From NCBI RefSeq assembly GCF_003289645.1, contig NZ_QLYX01000001.1, positions 186,001 through 250,000 of the forward strand: 64,000 bases of DNA, in the 5' to 3' direction. Numbering within the stretch: the stretch's first letter is position 1; every line of letters begins with the position of its first letter. Of this stretch, positions 51,998-61,425 are shown piece by piece. The notes under the pieces were generated by a model, which worked only from the letters and a program-made list of their open reading frames with translations, made no database searches and was not told the origin of the DNA. Made by a program: the position numbers and the translations under genes. Source of the stretch: Actinomadura craniellae (GTDB lineage Bacteria; Actinomycetota; Actinomycetes; Streptosporangiales; Streptosporangiaceae).

Positions 51998-52588
51998 TCA
52001 CAGGGGAAGGGAGAACCGGGCAGGAAGGGATTTGTAGGCTTCGCCCAGTTCCCGGGCCGCCTCTGCCAGGGCTCTTTCCAGCGCGGCGCATTTCTCCTCG
52101 ATGTCCCGCAGGTGGGACCCGAGGAGTTCCTGTACCGCGGGGTCGATCGCGGTGAAGGAGATCCTGCGGTGGATCCGGCGGGCGGAGGGCAGCTTGAAGA
52201 GCAGCGGTTGCGCTTTCCGCGCTTTGAGGAAGCGGCCTTCCCGCAGGATGATGCTCAGCCGGAGCGCGTGGTCCAGGTCCAGCAACTCGAAGAAGAGGCC
52301 GGCGGCTTTCGGGTGGGTGCGCCCGACCTCGGCCGCCAGGTCGGCGTAGCTCTCGTGCGTCGCCGGTACCGGTTCGATGGTGTCGATGTCCAGCATCCTG
52401 GCCTGCGCCGTGACCAGCCGGGCGTGCGCCAGGACGGAGTCCGTGGCGTTCTGCAGAGCGCGCACCCGTTGGCGCTGCTGCGCGAGTTCGGCGGTGAGGG
52501 CCCATCGCCGGCCGAGGATCCGGTGGATGAGGGTAACGGCGAGCATGCCCGCCAGGCCGCTCAGGAACGCCGTGTAGATGAGGTTCAA
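51998..52588 (-). CDS. Membrane-anchored coiled-coil protein, unknown function (second of a pair)
   Basis: I do not recognise this 196-residue protein. It begins with one hydrophobic segment (TAFLSGLAGMLAVTLIHRIL), followed by a long charged helical region with heptad-like patterns (LTAELAQQRQRVRALQ; DIEEKCAALERALAEAA). This suggests an N-out/C-in membrane anchor with a cytoplasmic coiled coil. The TTG at 52588 is chosen because GGGGAG lies six bases upstream and the start is 13 bp after the stop of the preceding gene; an internal ATG is an alternative. It is co-transcribed with a similarly built protein, so they probably form a complex. Confidence 0.7.
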   Translation of the reverse strand: MNLIYTAFLSGLAGMLAVTLIHRILGRRWALTAELAQQRQRVRALQNATDSVLAHARLVTAQARMLDIDTIEPVPATHESYADLAAEVGRTHPKAAGLFFELLDLDHALRLSIILREGRFLKARKAQPLLFKLPSARRIHRRISFTAIDPAVQELLGSHLRDIEEKCAALERALAEAARELGEAYKSLPARFSLPL

Positions 52589-52601
52589 CGCCGTCTCCCC
52601 G

Positions 52602-53222
52602 CTACCCGTCCACCAGATCGATGCCCAGGTCCGCTGCCGCGGCGAGCAGGGCGGCCTTGAGCGCGGCGCGGTCCTCGCGGGCCTGCTGCACGAGGGCGGG
52701 GGCCGGTTCGAGGATCCTGTCGACCACGTTCTGCCGGCGGAAGAGGCGTTCGTACGGTGTGGCGGCGACGCGGCCTGGGAGGCTGCGCATCCTGAGGTAG
52801 GCCCAGACCTCCGAGGCCAGGGAGAACAGGCTGTCGCACGACCTGACGAAGGCGAAATAGCGGGCGGCGATGTCGTGGTGGGAGCCGAACGCCCGCGCCA
52901 TGTCCGTGTGCCGCGAGGAGAGAACGTGGTGCAACTGGCTGGGCATGCCGCCGGAGATGCGGTACTCGGCGCTCTCGGGCGAACGGTGGTCCCTGGCGGC
53001 CTCCACGTACCGCTCCGCCAGGCGCAGCAGATCCCGGCTGCTGGCGCGCAGCGTGACGAGCCGCTCGTACTGGACATTGCGGGATCTTTGTTCCTCCAAC
53101 TCGAGCCGGTGGGCCATCTCCCGCTTGCGGGAGCGGCGGGTGGGCAGCAACGCGCCGATGATCGTCGCGCCCGCGCCCACGATGATGCCGATCACCGGCA
53201 CGATGAGGTCGATCGCCTCCAC
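52602..53222 (-). CDS. Membrane-anchored protein, unknown function (first of a pair)
   Basis: I do not recognise this ~206-residue protein. One N-terminal membrane span (LIVPVIGIIVGAGATIIGAL) is followed by a basic stop-transfer stretch (PTRRSRKREM) and a helical cytoplasmic domain (RLELEEQRSRNVQYERLVTL onward), so the topology mirrors the next gene product. The GTG at 53222 is preceded by GGAGG; an upstream in-frame start at 53273 would put 17 polar residues before the span. The gene diverges from the DUF1963-like gene across 238 bp. Confidence 0.72.
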   Translation of the reverse strand: MEAIDLIVPVIGIIVGAGATIIGALLPTRRSRKREMAHRLELEEQRSRNVQYERLVTLRASSRDLLRLAERYVEAARDHRSPESAEYRISGGMPSQLHHVLSSRHTDMARAFGSHHDIAARYFAFVRSCDSLFSLASEVWAYLRMRSLPGRVAATPYERLFRRQNVVDRILEPAPALVQQAREDRAALKAALLAAAADLGIDLVDG

Positions 53223-53460
53223 GCCCCAACCCCCTCCACAGCGGTGCCGCGCGCCCTCTTGACGCTCTCGCACCCGTCCCGGTTCCAGCAGACACCAGCA
53301 GGGGAGGGCGGGGCAGCCGAACGACGGAGGACCTCCTGCGCTGACCGCGGCGTGGCCGCACCGGAAGAAGCCGGCGGCGGTACCCGCGCCCAGGACGTGT
53401 TACCGGAGGTGTTTGTCGGTGCGACGTGTTTGGATGCGGCTGCCGATCAGGAGGGTGATC

Positions 53461-54471
53461 ATGGTTCGTACGACGCCGCCGCGCCCGGTGAACGTGGTCG
53501 CGGTGTTCCCGGAGGTGGCGGAGATGGCCCGGACCGCCACCCGGCTGCATCCGCGCCGGGGACACCCGACCGTGCATGACAGTTCGGTGGGCGGCCCGCT
53601 GCTATGGCCGGCCGATGAGGCTTGGCCGGTCTGCGCCGCAGGAGGGGATCACGAGGCATACGAGCTGACGACGTTGGCGGATGTGCGCACGCTGCGGCGC
53701 ATCCTGGTCGCGGCGTGGGCGCGGCCCCGGTCACCGCGGACGAACCTGCTCACCGCCGAGGAAGAGGCGGTCGTCGACCGGATCCACGACGGGTACCCCC
53801 TGCGGGAGCTTCCCGGCGGTCCGTTGCCGATGATCCCGGTGGCCCAGCTTTACGCCCGGGATGTCCCGGACCTGCCCTGCCCCGAGGGCATGGACCTGTT
53901 GCAGGTGTTGTGGTGCCCGTTCCCGGATGTGGAGAACTCCTCGTCGGCGATGCACCTGCGGTGGCGGCGGTCCGCGGACGTGACGGACGTTCTGCGGCGT
54001 CCGCCCGAGCCTGCCTTCGTCGGTGGCGAGGATTACGTCCCGTTCCCGTGCCTGCTGCACCCCGAGCAGGTCACCGAGTACCAGGTGAACCCCGAGACCC
54101 ATCCCGAGTTGGCCGAACGCTTCTACCGCTGGATCAGGGAGCAAGAGCTGAACTATGACGGCGATCTGTCGATCGCGCCCGGCTGGAAGATCGGTGGCTG
54201 GCCCGCCCGCTGGACCTTCACGGACCCGCCCGCCCCCGAGTATTGGCGATGTGAGGAGTGCGGCGCCCCGGTGGACGCTCTGCTCACCATCGACAGCAGT
54301 GAATGGGACGGCGCAAGCGGCAGTTGGCGGCCCTTGGAGGATGATCCGGACGAGCCGGGATATCCCTCGGCGTACTGGGCCACGATGGTGACCATCGGCC
54401 GCGGATACACCTTGCAGGTTTACCGCTGCACCAACTCGGTCGAGCACCCACCGCTCACCTTCATGCAATAG
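53461..54471 (+). CDS. DUF1963/YwqG-like protein with a CxxC pair
   Basis: This 336-residue cytosolic protein opens with a region resembling DUF1963/YwqG proteins (GGPLLWPADEAWPVC, PMIPVAQLYARDVPDLPC), which are thought to act as small binding proteins of unknown role. Near residue 265 it carries YWRCEECGAPVDALLTID, a possible half zinc site. The ATG at 53461 follows GGAGGG at ideal spacing; an earlier ATG-less extension to 53413 is less likely. It ends with a hydrophobic strand and no signal peptide. Function is unknown, and the DUF1963 link is by pattern only. Confidence 0.72.
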   Translation: MVRTTPPRPVNVVAVFPEVAEMARTATRLHPRRGHPTVHDSSVGGPLLWPADEAWPVCAAGGDHEAYELTTLADVRTLRRILVAAWARPRSPRTNLLTAEEEAVVDRIHDGYPLRELPGGPLPMIPVAQLYARDVPDLPCPEGMDLLQVLWCPFPDVENSSSAMHLRWRRSADVTDVLRRPPEPAFVGGEDYVPFPCLLHPEQVTEYQVNPETHPELAERFYRWIREQELNYDGDLSIAPGWKIGGWPARWTFTDPPAPEYWRCEECGAPVDALLTIDSSEWDGASGSWRPLEDDPDEPGYPSAYWATMVTIGRGYTLQVYRCTNSVEHPPLTFMQ

Positions 54472-54833
54472 CCCCGTGCCGACGCCTGGGCGGGTGCCTT
54501 CGGCCGCATGAGGAAGTCGTTGCGGAGGCCCTGCCGAAGCGCTGCGCCATCTCCAGGAGCTGGCTCTCCCGGACTCCGCTGCCAATACGACAGCGTCATC
54601 GAGAAGGCGGATGCGGACGAGCGCGAGCCGTTCACGAAAACGTGGTACGGGTTATTGCCGAGAAATTCGCGCGGCGCTCAAGACCGTGCTGGTAGCCGGC
54701 TAATTGCGGCGAAAGACCTCCCTTGAGGGTCCCGCTTCGCCACCATGTGAGTGGCGAAGCGATCGCCGTAGGCGGTGTGGCCGTGTTGCGTACCGGTGTC
54801 GGTACTCGCGGCCTTGAGGGTGGAGGAGAAGGC
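54472..54833. other. Intergenic region upstream of the NucS-like gene
   Basis: No gene is supported in this 362-bp gap. It contains the hairpin at 54734-54760. Short frames here show no family signature. Confidence 0.5.
54734..54760. terminator. Hairpin upstream of the NucS-like gene
   Basis: Arms GCTTCGCCAC (54734-54743) and its exact complement (54751-54760) enclose 7 bases. It may end transcription from the DUF1963-like gene or act in the leader of the nuclease gene 74 bp downstream. Confidence 0.5.
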
Positions 54834-55916
54834 GTGCCGGTCGAAGTGGGTCTGTGGCGGGTGGACGGCGGCAAGCCCCAGCGGATGAACTCGACCGGGA
54901 TCGAGTTCGAGAAGCAGCTTGAGGATCTGATCGAGCAGGACCCGGCCATCCTCGGCTACCCGCTGCTCATCGTCGGCCGTCAGGTGCCGACCAAGGCAGG
55001 GGGCACCATCGACCTGCTGGGCGTGGACGAGGAGGGTAACCTGCACGTCCTTGAGCTCAAGCGTGGCCGGACGCCGCGGGAGGTGGTCGCCCAGGTGCTC
55101 GACTACGGCTCGTGGGTTTCGGGCCTCGCGCACGAGGAGATCAAGGCGCTCTACGAGGCCGGCAAGCACGACGTCGCCTTCGAGGCGGCGTTCTTCGACA
55201 CGTTCAAGGCCAACCCGCCCGAGGAGCTGAATTCCTCGCACACCCTGACCATCATCGCCCACGACGCCGATGCCGCGACCGAGCGCATCGTGACCTACCT
55301 CAGCTCCTTCGACGTCCCGGTGAACGTCGCGTTCTTCCGGTACTTCGTCGACGACGGCCGAAAGTACCTGGCCCGCACCTGGCTGGTCAGCGAGACCGCG
55401 GTCGCCTCGCAGGCCGGCTCGTCGAAGAAGAGCACCAAGGAGAAGTGGAACGGCCAGGACTGGTACGTCTCCTTCGGTGCCGACAACACCGGCATCCGCG
55501 ACTGGGAGGACGCCCGCAAGTACGGGTTCGTCTCGGCCGGCGGGGGCGTGTGGTACAGCAAGACGCTCCGCAAGCTGCCCGTCGGAGGGCGCGTCTTCGT
55601 CCACATCCCGCAGACCGGTTACGTCGGCGTCGGCACGGTGACCCGCGAGGCCCAACCGTTCCCCGAGGCCGTCGTCGACATCGACGGCCAAGAGCTCCCC
55701 CTCGCTGAGCAGGAACTCAACGGAAAGTACGTCCACACCGTCGAAAAGGACGAGGACATCACCGAGTACGTGGTCACCGTCGAATGGGAGCGCACGCTTC
55801 CCCAGGAGAAGGCGGTCTGGGCCTCCGGCCTGTTCGCCAACCAGAACAGCGCCTGCCCGATGCGCAGCAGCTTCACCATCGACACCCTGACCAAGGAATT
55901 CCAGCTCGACACCTGA
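54834..55916 (+). CDS. NucS-like (DUF91) PD-(D/E)XK nuclease-domain protein
   Basis: The 360-residue protein carries an N-terminal nuclease domain of the NucS/DUF91 type. The catalytic triad appears as Asp in GGTIDLLGVDEEG and Glu-x-Lys in LHVLELKRGRTP (residues ~60-80), followed by VVAQVLDYGSWV, which is the conserved helix of that fold. The C-terminal ~200 residues (WYVSFGADNTGIRDWEDARK to FTIDTLTKEF) form a second domain I do not recognise. The GTG at 54834 has GGAGGAGAAGG upstream, and the start VPVEVGLWRVDGG matches related proteins. It is longer and differently built than mismatch-repair NucS, so an accessory or defence-type role is as likely as repair. Confidence 0.82.
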   Translation: MPVEVGLWRVDGGKPQRMNSTGIEFEKQLEDLIEQDPAILGYPLLIVGRQVPTKAGGTIDLLGVDEEGNLHVLELKRGRTPREVVAQVLDYGSWVSGLAHEEIKALYEAGKHDVAFEAAFFDTFKANPPEELNSSHTLTIIAHDADAATERIVTYLSSFDVPVNVAFFRYFVDDGRKYLARTWLVSETAVASQAGSSKKSTKEKWNGQDWYVSFGADNTGIRDWEDARKYGFVSAGGGVWYSKTLRKLPVGGRVFVHIPQTGYVGVGTVTREAQPFPEAVVDIDGQELPLAEQELNGKYVHTVEKDEDITEYVVTVEWERTLPQEKAVWASGLFANQNSACPMRSSFTIDTLTKEFQLDT

Positions 55917-56037
55917 CATCCACCCGGCCGGACGGTGATCGGGGGGAACCCCACACCATCACGCGCTGGTGAGGTGGAGACCGCAGGCGAACCGGATTCT
56001 CTCCTTCTCGGCCCCGGTCTGAGGCGTCTTGTGGAGG

Positions 56038-56619
56038 TCAGATGTAGGTCAGGGGGCTGCCCCGGCGTAGTGAGTGCTGGGCGGCGCGTAGGTAGAGCGC
56101 GACGTAGAAGGCGGTGTCGAGGTCGGTGCTCCAGGGGCCGGGCCGGTGGGTGGCCAGTTCTTCGGCGGGGCCGTCGAGGAACCAGGCGGTGAGGTCGAGG
56201 TTGTCGGATGTGGCGGGGACCTCGGCCGGCAGGTCGACGGCCGCGGCCAGGCGCTCGGCGACCGCCAGGGCCTGCGGGGCTCCCGCGATCGTGGATTCGA
56301 GCCCGTAGGCGGACTCGACCGGCAGCAGGATCGGCTCTTCCAGCGAGATCGGCACCAGGAACGTCCAGTCGCAGAGGAGGTCGGTCTCGTGACGGGAGAG
56401 GTGTTTCCTGCACAGGGCGCCGAAGCCGTCCATGGGCGGGATGAGTTTCTCCTCGAAGGACTGCCCGGACCCGCGGACGAACTCCGCCTCTTCGGGGACC
56501 TGGTCATAGGGCGGCAGGCCCCTGCGGTGGAGCTCCTCGTTCAACCCGGACGCGATCGGGCCCCACCCGTCCTCGCCCTCCCCGAACCAGTTCGCCGCGC
56601 CGATGCTGACCAGATACAT
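56038..56619 (-). CDS. Conserved hypothetical actinobacterial protein
   Basis: I recognise this 193-residue protein only as a conserved hypothetical. It is acidic and soluble, with the segments YLVSIGAANWFGEGEDGWG, FVRGSGQSFEEKLIPPMDGF and DLDTAFYVALYLRAAQHSLR. No catalytic motif is evident. The ATG at 56619 is chosen over upstream GTG codons at 56625 and 56628; no strong ribosome binding site helps decide. It converges with the NucS-like gene across ~120 bp and diverges from the repeat protein at 56769. Confidence 0.75.
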   Translation of the reverse strand: MYLVSIGAANWFGEGEDGWGPIASGLNEELHRRGLPPYDQVPEEAEFVRGSGQSFEEKLIPPMDGFGALCRKHLSRHETDLLCDWTFLVPISLEEPILLPVESAYGLESTIAGAPQALAVAERLAAAVDLPAEVPATSDNLDLTAWFLDGPAEELATHRPGPWSTDLDTAFYVALYLRAAQHSLRRGSPLTYI

Positions 56620-56768
56620 GCCCACCACGGCAATCTAACGGCGCGGCGGCCGGTCCACGAACGCCCCGACTTCGGCCGCTCGGCTTTGGCGTCGGGCAGC
56701 TGTGGACCCGAAGCGCGACTCGAACGGGCCATGCCCGGCGGGCCCTTCATCTCGTACGCTGGCCGACC

Positions 56769-58097
56769 ATGGCGATCTTCATCCTCGGTGACCCCACGCC
56801 CCCGCCCGAAGGATGGACCAAGGGGCTCTCCAGGAATCCTGCCGCCCCCGATGACATCGTTCTGCGGCTGTTGTCCATCGGCGCCATCGACTTCTACACC
56901 AGGAAGGAATGGAGCGACGAAGTCGCCGAGGTGGCGTTGAATCACGCCGATCCGGAGGTGCGGCGGAACTTCGCGGTTTACGGCGGAGACCAGCGGTTCC
57001 GCCTGGCCAGGGACCCGGACGTGAAGGTTCGCCGGTTCCTTGCGGGCTGCTGGGAGGTCGGAAGGCGGCTGCCGGAGGAGGTACTGGAAATCCTCGCGGA
57101 CGACCCGGACGATCACGTTCGATGGGAGGTCGTGTGCCACCCGAACGTGCCGCGGCAGAGCCAGATCAAGCTTCTGTCAGATCCCGTGGACGATATCCGA
57201 GCTGAGGCCTACGAGCGCTTCGGGGAAGCGGGGAGGCCGCCCGGCGGCTGGACGCCGATCACCGCTGAGGAAGCCGACGTGCTGGTCACCTCCGAGAACG
57301 CCCAGGTGCGGGAACAAGCGGCCGAGAATCCGCTGTTGCCCGCCGACGTCGTGCGGAGGTTGACGCGCGACCCGGAATTCCGGGTGCGGTTGGCGGCATC
57401 GTCCCATCCGGCGCTCACCGAGGACGAACGCGCAGCGATCGACGTCGAGATCGACCCGGAGATCAGATACCACCTGCCTGGGTGGACGCTATTTCTCCCA
57501 CTCGACACCGTTGAGATGCGTCGCCATGCGACGTCCGCGCACGTGTTGATCCGGCGCGGGCTGGCCAGACGGAAGGACCTGCCGGAAGACGTGAAGGAGC
57601 GGTTCGCCGCCGACGAGGACTTCGCAGTGCGTTTGCTCCTCGCTGAGAACAATGACGATGTGCCCGTCGAACTGCTCTTGGAGATCTGGCGCGAGTGGGA
57701 TGGGCTGTCGCAAAGGCAGATCAGGGAACGCATCCCGCGCGAAGGGTTGCGCCGGTTCGCCGACGACCCGCACCCCCGGATGCGGGTGCTGGCACTGGAA
57801 GACCCGCAGACACCGCCGGATCTCGTCGACAGGCTGAGCCGCGACGAAGAGCCGTGGGTGCGGTGGTGTGCCCTGCATGATCCTCGGCTCACGCCCGGAC
57901 GGGTCACCGAACTGCTGGAAGACGACAACCCGAACCTGCACCGAGATGCGGCAGCCGACCCGAGGCTGCCACTGTCGCATCTGCTGGAGGCGTTGGAGGA
58001 GACGCGGCTGGCAGCCGCAGCCGCGCGTAATCCGGCACTTCCCCCGCACGTCATGCATGAGCTGCTGGACCGGGCAGGCGTAGCCGGCCGACATTGA
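56769..58097 (+). CDS. HEAT/leucine-rich-repeat-variant-like solenoid protein
   Basis: The 442-residue protein consists almost entirely of ~24-residue helical repeats with the recurring motif (D)P(D/E)xxVR, for example HADPEVRRNFA, ARDPDVKVRRFLA, TRDPEFRVRLAASSHP, DDPHPRMRVLALEDP and DEEPWVRWCALHDP. Such solenoids bind proteins or other ligands. An N-terminal segment (MAIFILGDPTPPPEGW) is not part of the repeats. No enzymatic residue pattern is seen. It is a single gene with no clear operon partner. Confidence 0.8.
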   Translation: MAIFILGDPTPPPEGWTKGLSRNPAAPDDIVLRLLSIGAIDFYTRKEWSDEVAEVALNHADPEVRRNFAVYGGDQRFRLARDPDVKVRRFLAGCWEVGRRLPEEVLEILADDPDDHVRWEVVCHPNVPRQSQIKLLSDPVDDIRAEAYERFGEAGRPPGGWTPITAEEADVLVTSENAQVREQAAENPLLPADVVRRLTRDPEFRVRLAASSHPALTEDERAAIDVEIDPEIRYHLPGWTLFLPLDTVEMRRHATSAHVLIRRGLARRKDLPEDVKERFAADEDFAVRLLLAENNDDVPVELLLEIWREWDGLSQRQIRERIPREGLRRFADDPHPRMRVLALEDPQTPPDLVDRLSRDEEPWVRWCALHDPRLTPGRVTELLEDDNPNLHRDAAADPRLPLSHLLEALEETRLAAAAARNPALPPHVMHELLDRAGVAGRH

Positions 58098-58289
58098 TCC
58101 GAGGCGACCGAGTGAGCCGTCGGACGGGTGCTTCCGCGAATGCCCCGACAATTTCGTCTGAATTTCCCCCGTAGCGCGGACACTGTGGGTGTTGGCGACG
58201 GCGTGCATGTGAAGGAACTGCTCCAGAGGAAGCCGGTCGCGAAAAACAGGGGGCGGGGAAAGGGGGCGGTTCGAGAGCGGGCGCTGGGT

Positions 58290-59658
58290 TCAGCGTCTTC
58301 TGGCGTTGAGTTCGGCCCGGAAGTCCACGATGTCGGTGATCTGGGTGGTGATGAACTCGGCCGTGGCGCTGGGGCGGGTGAACGGGGCCTGCCGGCGGTC
58401 ATCTGTCCCAGGAGGGGTCGGCGGCAGGAAAACGGCTGTCGAGGGGGTCGTGGGCGGCAGGGCCTTGGTGTCGTGGAGGACGAGCATGTCGGCGACGAAG
58501 CAGGTGACCTGCCCGCCGGCGTCGCGGCCGATCCACACCGGGTAGCTGCCGTCTCCTCTGCCGCTGAGGTAGGCGGATCAGGTTGGTGCCGGTCTGCGGG
58601 TCGCGTACCTCGGCGAAGGAGGATCGGTCGCCCTCCTCCGGCTCTTCCCAGTGGAAGAGTTCCGGGAGCGTGTCGCGGCCGGTGGCGTCCAGGAAGCAGG
58701 CCGTGCCCGAGTCCACGCCGAACCCGAAGAACTCATCGGTGTCCAGCAGCCGGGCGTCCTGCCCGGGCCGCAACGCGAGTTCCCAACTGGTGGTCGGCTC
58801 ATCGGTGATCCGCAGCATCGCGGCCGGGGTCTCGCCCCAGTGCCCGCCCTCGTGTTCCCAGCGCATCGCAGCGATCAGCACGGGGTAGTCGCCGGGCGGC
58901 ACGGTGACGGTGAAAGGCAGGTCACGGTCGTTGACGGTGCCGGGGTCTGCGGCCAGCACCGAGCCGGTGGGCAGGCGGAGCGGACCCGCATGCTCGGGCT
59001 CGGCGACCACCGCGATGTACCCGTCGTCGCGGGCCAGGCGGCGCCCGGGGGTGAAGAGCACCTCAAGATGCCGGGGACGCAGCGGCAGCGGAGCCGACCA
59101 GGTGGGCGCCGTACCGGAGGCCGGGGCGTCCACCACGTCCGGTGCCGGTGCCAGGGTGATCGGGTCGTCCAGCCCGAGCATGGGCGCGTCGGCGTAGGCC
59201 GTCCACGCACCGAACTCCGCCTTGGCCACCGTGCGGTGCTCGACCGGGACGTCCGCCCCGATGTGCAGCGAGCCGCCGCCCTCGTCGTCCAGGATCCGCT
59301 GGGCGCGCCCGTCCGGACCGATCGTCATCGTGAAGCGCCAGCCATGCTCGGGGAACTCCGGCTCGGTGTCGGAGACGTGCCGCCATTCCCGGTAACGCCG
59401 CAGGTGCAGCCGCCCCGGCTCCAACTGCCGGTAGGTGAACTCCCTGGTCCGCCGTGCCTGCGCGTCCAAGAGGAACAGCCCGAGGTAGCCATGCCCCCAG
59501 TCGACCTGGAACAGGGCCTTCGGTACCCCCTGGGCGCGAAGCAGGACCGCATATGGTTCACCCGACTCATCCCGGCCACGAGCCTGCCGCTCACCCATCG
59601 GGGCGACGACGGTACGAACCTGCGGATCCCAGCCCTGGCAGTACCCGACCTCGACCAT
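58290..59658 (-). pseudogene. DUF4241-domain protein interrupted by a one-base frameshift
   Basis: Reading from the ATG at 59658 (GGAGGG seven bases upstream), the frame gives a ~360-residue acidic protein and then turns into Arg/Pro-rich nonsense after TGTNLI at about 58577. Removing one G from the GG at 58575-58576 restores a continuous reading, LIAYLSGRGDGSYPVWIG, then VTCFVADMLVLHD, to a natural stop at 58290. SYPVWIGR and CFVADM are typical of the DUF4241 C-terminus. Either the gene is broken or the assembly has a one-base error. Function is unknown. Confidence 0.72.
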
Positions 59659-60131
59659 GCTGGCGCCCTCCGCCGTCACGCCGCTCCCTTCCCGAACCCG
59701 TTCGTGATCATCGGGTTGTTCCGGGCATCACGGTAGCGACCGGCCGGGACATCCGGAAGATCATGCAGGCAGGGCGGGATCCAGCCGGCTGAGCCGGGAC
59801 GCCCCGGTGGGGAAGGATCCATGACCGGCCATGACGAGGGCGAACGAACAGGTGGGCCGAGGCCCGGCCCGGTGGTGTGGCCGGCCGCCACGCAGGACAG
59901 CTCTGTTACGGGAGCGAACCCGACGGTACCCCCACCGAACCCTGGAACTGGGAAGACCTGGAATGAAACGCTCACTCCGACGCCCCCCGCTCACCTCGCA
60001 TCGCCCCCCGCTCACCTCGCATCAACCAGCGCGTCGCTTGCAACTACGGCGCCGAGCACAAGAGGGCCGAACTTTCCGGCTCCGGCACCAGGTGGGCGGG
60101 CAAGGTGTCCTACGTGGTGAGTGGTCGTCGA
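59659..60131. other. Intergenic region, no supported gene
   Basis: This 473-bp stretch holds a tandem 21-bp duplication (59981-60022). A plus-strand frame of 99 codons from 59821 has a GGAAGGA ribosome-binding-like site but a proline-rich, low-complexity product that ends in the duplication, so I do not call it a gene. Confidence 0.5.
59981..60022. repeat. Tandem 21-bp duplication
   Basis: The unit CGCCCCCCGCTCACCTCGCA plus T occurs twice without change, at 59981-60001 and 60002-60022. It is in non-coding DNA. Confidence 0.85.
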
Positions 60132-61064
60132 TCATGGTGTGCCGAGTTCGTCCGCGACCTGAATGATCGTCTTGCCGGGCGTGCGGCGGTGGCGGGCGAA
60201 CGCGGAGGCCGTTTCGGAGAGCGGCAGTACGGCGCCGACGATGGGGTTGAGCCGTCCGGCCCGGAGGCGCTGGGCGAGGTCGGTCAGCCGGGTGCGGTCG
60301 GGTTCGACAACGAAGAAGATGGCTCGCCCGTCCTTGGGCTGCACGGTGGGTGGCATGGTGAGGGAGACGAGGGTGCCGCCCGGGCGTACCAGTTCGGTCG
60401 ATCGCTTGAGGATGTCGCCGCCGATGGCGTCGAACACCACGTCCACCTCGCCGACGTGCCGCAGATCGTCGGTGTCCAGGTCGAGGAAGGTCTGCGCGCC
60501 GAGGCCGAGCGCGACGTCACGGTCGTCGGCCCGGCCGGTGCCGATCACGCGGGCGCCCACCTCTCGCGCGAGCTGGACGGCGATCGAGCCGACGCCGCCC
60601 GCGGCGCCGTGAACGAGGACGGTCTGACCGGTCGTGAGGTGGGCGTGGTCGAACAGGCCCTGCCATGCGGTCAGTCCGGAAATGGGCAGCGCGGCGGCCA
60701 CGGTGTGGTCGATGTCGGCCGCGAGGGGAGCGAGGTTGCGAGCCTCCACCGCGGTGTATTCGGCCAGGGATCCGTTGCGGGCCCAGTCGGTCAGTCCGAA
60801 CACCCGCTGGCCCACGGTGAGGCCGGTGGTTCCGTAGCCGAGCTCGACCACGGTTCCGGACAGCTCGTGTCCGGGGATGCTGGGTGTCCGGTCGCGGCCG
60901 GCGCGATCGGACCACGTTCCCGGCCAGTCGAGCTCTCCGGGGGTGAAGCCCGCGGCGTGCACGTGCACGATGACGTCGTTTTCCGCGGCGTGGGGGTAAG
61001 GCATGTCGGTCAGGGTGAGGCCGCCGACACCCGCGTCACGGTCTCGCACAGTGATCGCTCGCAT
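60132..61064 (-). CDS. Zinc-free NADP-dependent oxidoreductase (quinone-oxidoreductase-like MDR)
   Basis: This 310-residue medium-chain dehydrogenase/reductase has an N-terminal GroES-like fold (VHVHAAGFTPGELDWP, SIPGHELSGTVVELG) and a Rossmann domain with the nucleotide motif VHGAAGGVGSIAVQLAREVG at about residues 145-165. The zinc-binding cysteines of alcohol dehydrogenases are absent, so it belongs with quinone oxidoreductases and enoyl reductases. The ATG at 61064 has AAAGGA upstream, and the start MRAITVRD is family-typical. It probably reduces quinones or alpha,beta-unsaturated carbonyls in stress or detoxification. It is not part of an obvious operon. Confidence 0.9.
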   Translation of the reverse strand: MRAITVRDRDAGVGGLTLTDMPYPHAAENDVIVHVHAAGFTPGELDWPGTWSDRAGRDRTPSIPGHELSGTVVELGYGTTGLTVGQRVFGLTDWARNGSLAEYTAVEARNLAPLAADIDHTVAAALPISGLTAWQGLFDHAHLTTGQTVLVHGAAGGVGSIAVQLAREVGARVIGTGRADDRDVALGLGAQTFLDLDTDDLRHVGEVDVVFDAIGGDILKRSTELVRPGGTLVSLTMPPTVQPKDGRAIFFVVEPDRTRLTDLAQRLRAGRLNPIVGAVLPLSETASAFARHRRTPGKTIIQVADELGTP

Positions 61065-61425
61065 GCTCGGATCCTTTCGGAACGTTCGTCTCCAGCTGAT
61101 CCTGTTCCAGTCCGTCCAGGCCAAAGCCGAGTGCGCCGCCTTCTTTTGGCCAGGAATCACTTAAATCCGGACAGGGCGCAATCACGGCCACATGCTCCAC
61201 CAGCGCCCGCCGCCGGTTGATCGCCCCGTCATCTCCGGTGACGGTGTGCTACCAATGAATGGTGTCCAGGCCTCCTGCATCGCCGCCCCGACGGTGGTCA
61301 GCGCCGCCGGGCGGGTCCAGCTCGGCGGCGCGTCACGCGCCGCCGCGACCGCCCGGCGATCCACGAGAGTTTTGCCGTCAGTTGATGCGTGCGCGCTGAG
61401 CGGGGCGTCGACAGCTTTCGGATCG
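61065..61425. other. Intergenic region, no supported gene
   Basis: I see neither a gene nor a clear regulatory palindrome in this 361-bp gap between two leftward genes. It should contain the promoter of the oxidoreductase. Confidence 0.5.

Noticed and set aside
59821-60120. 99-codon plus-strand frame with a GGAAGGA site
   Set aside because: The product is proline-rich and low-complexity, runs through a 21-bp duplication and has no recognisable family. The evidence is too thin to call a gene.
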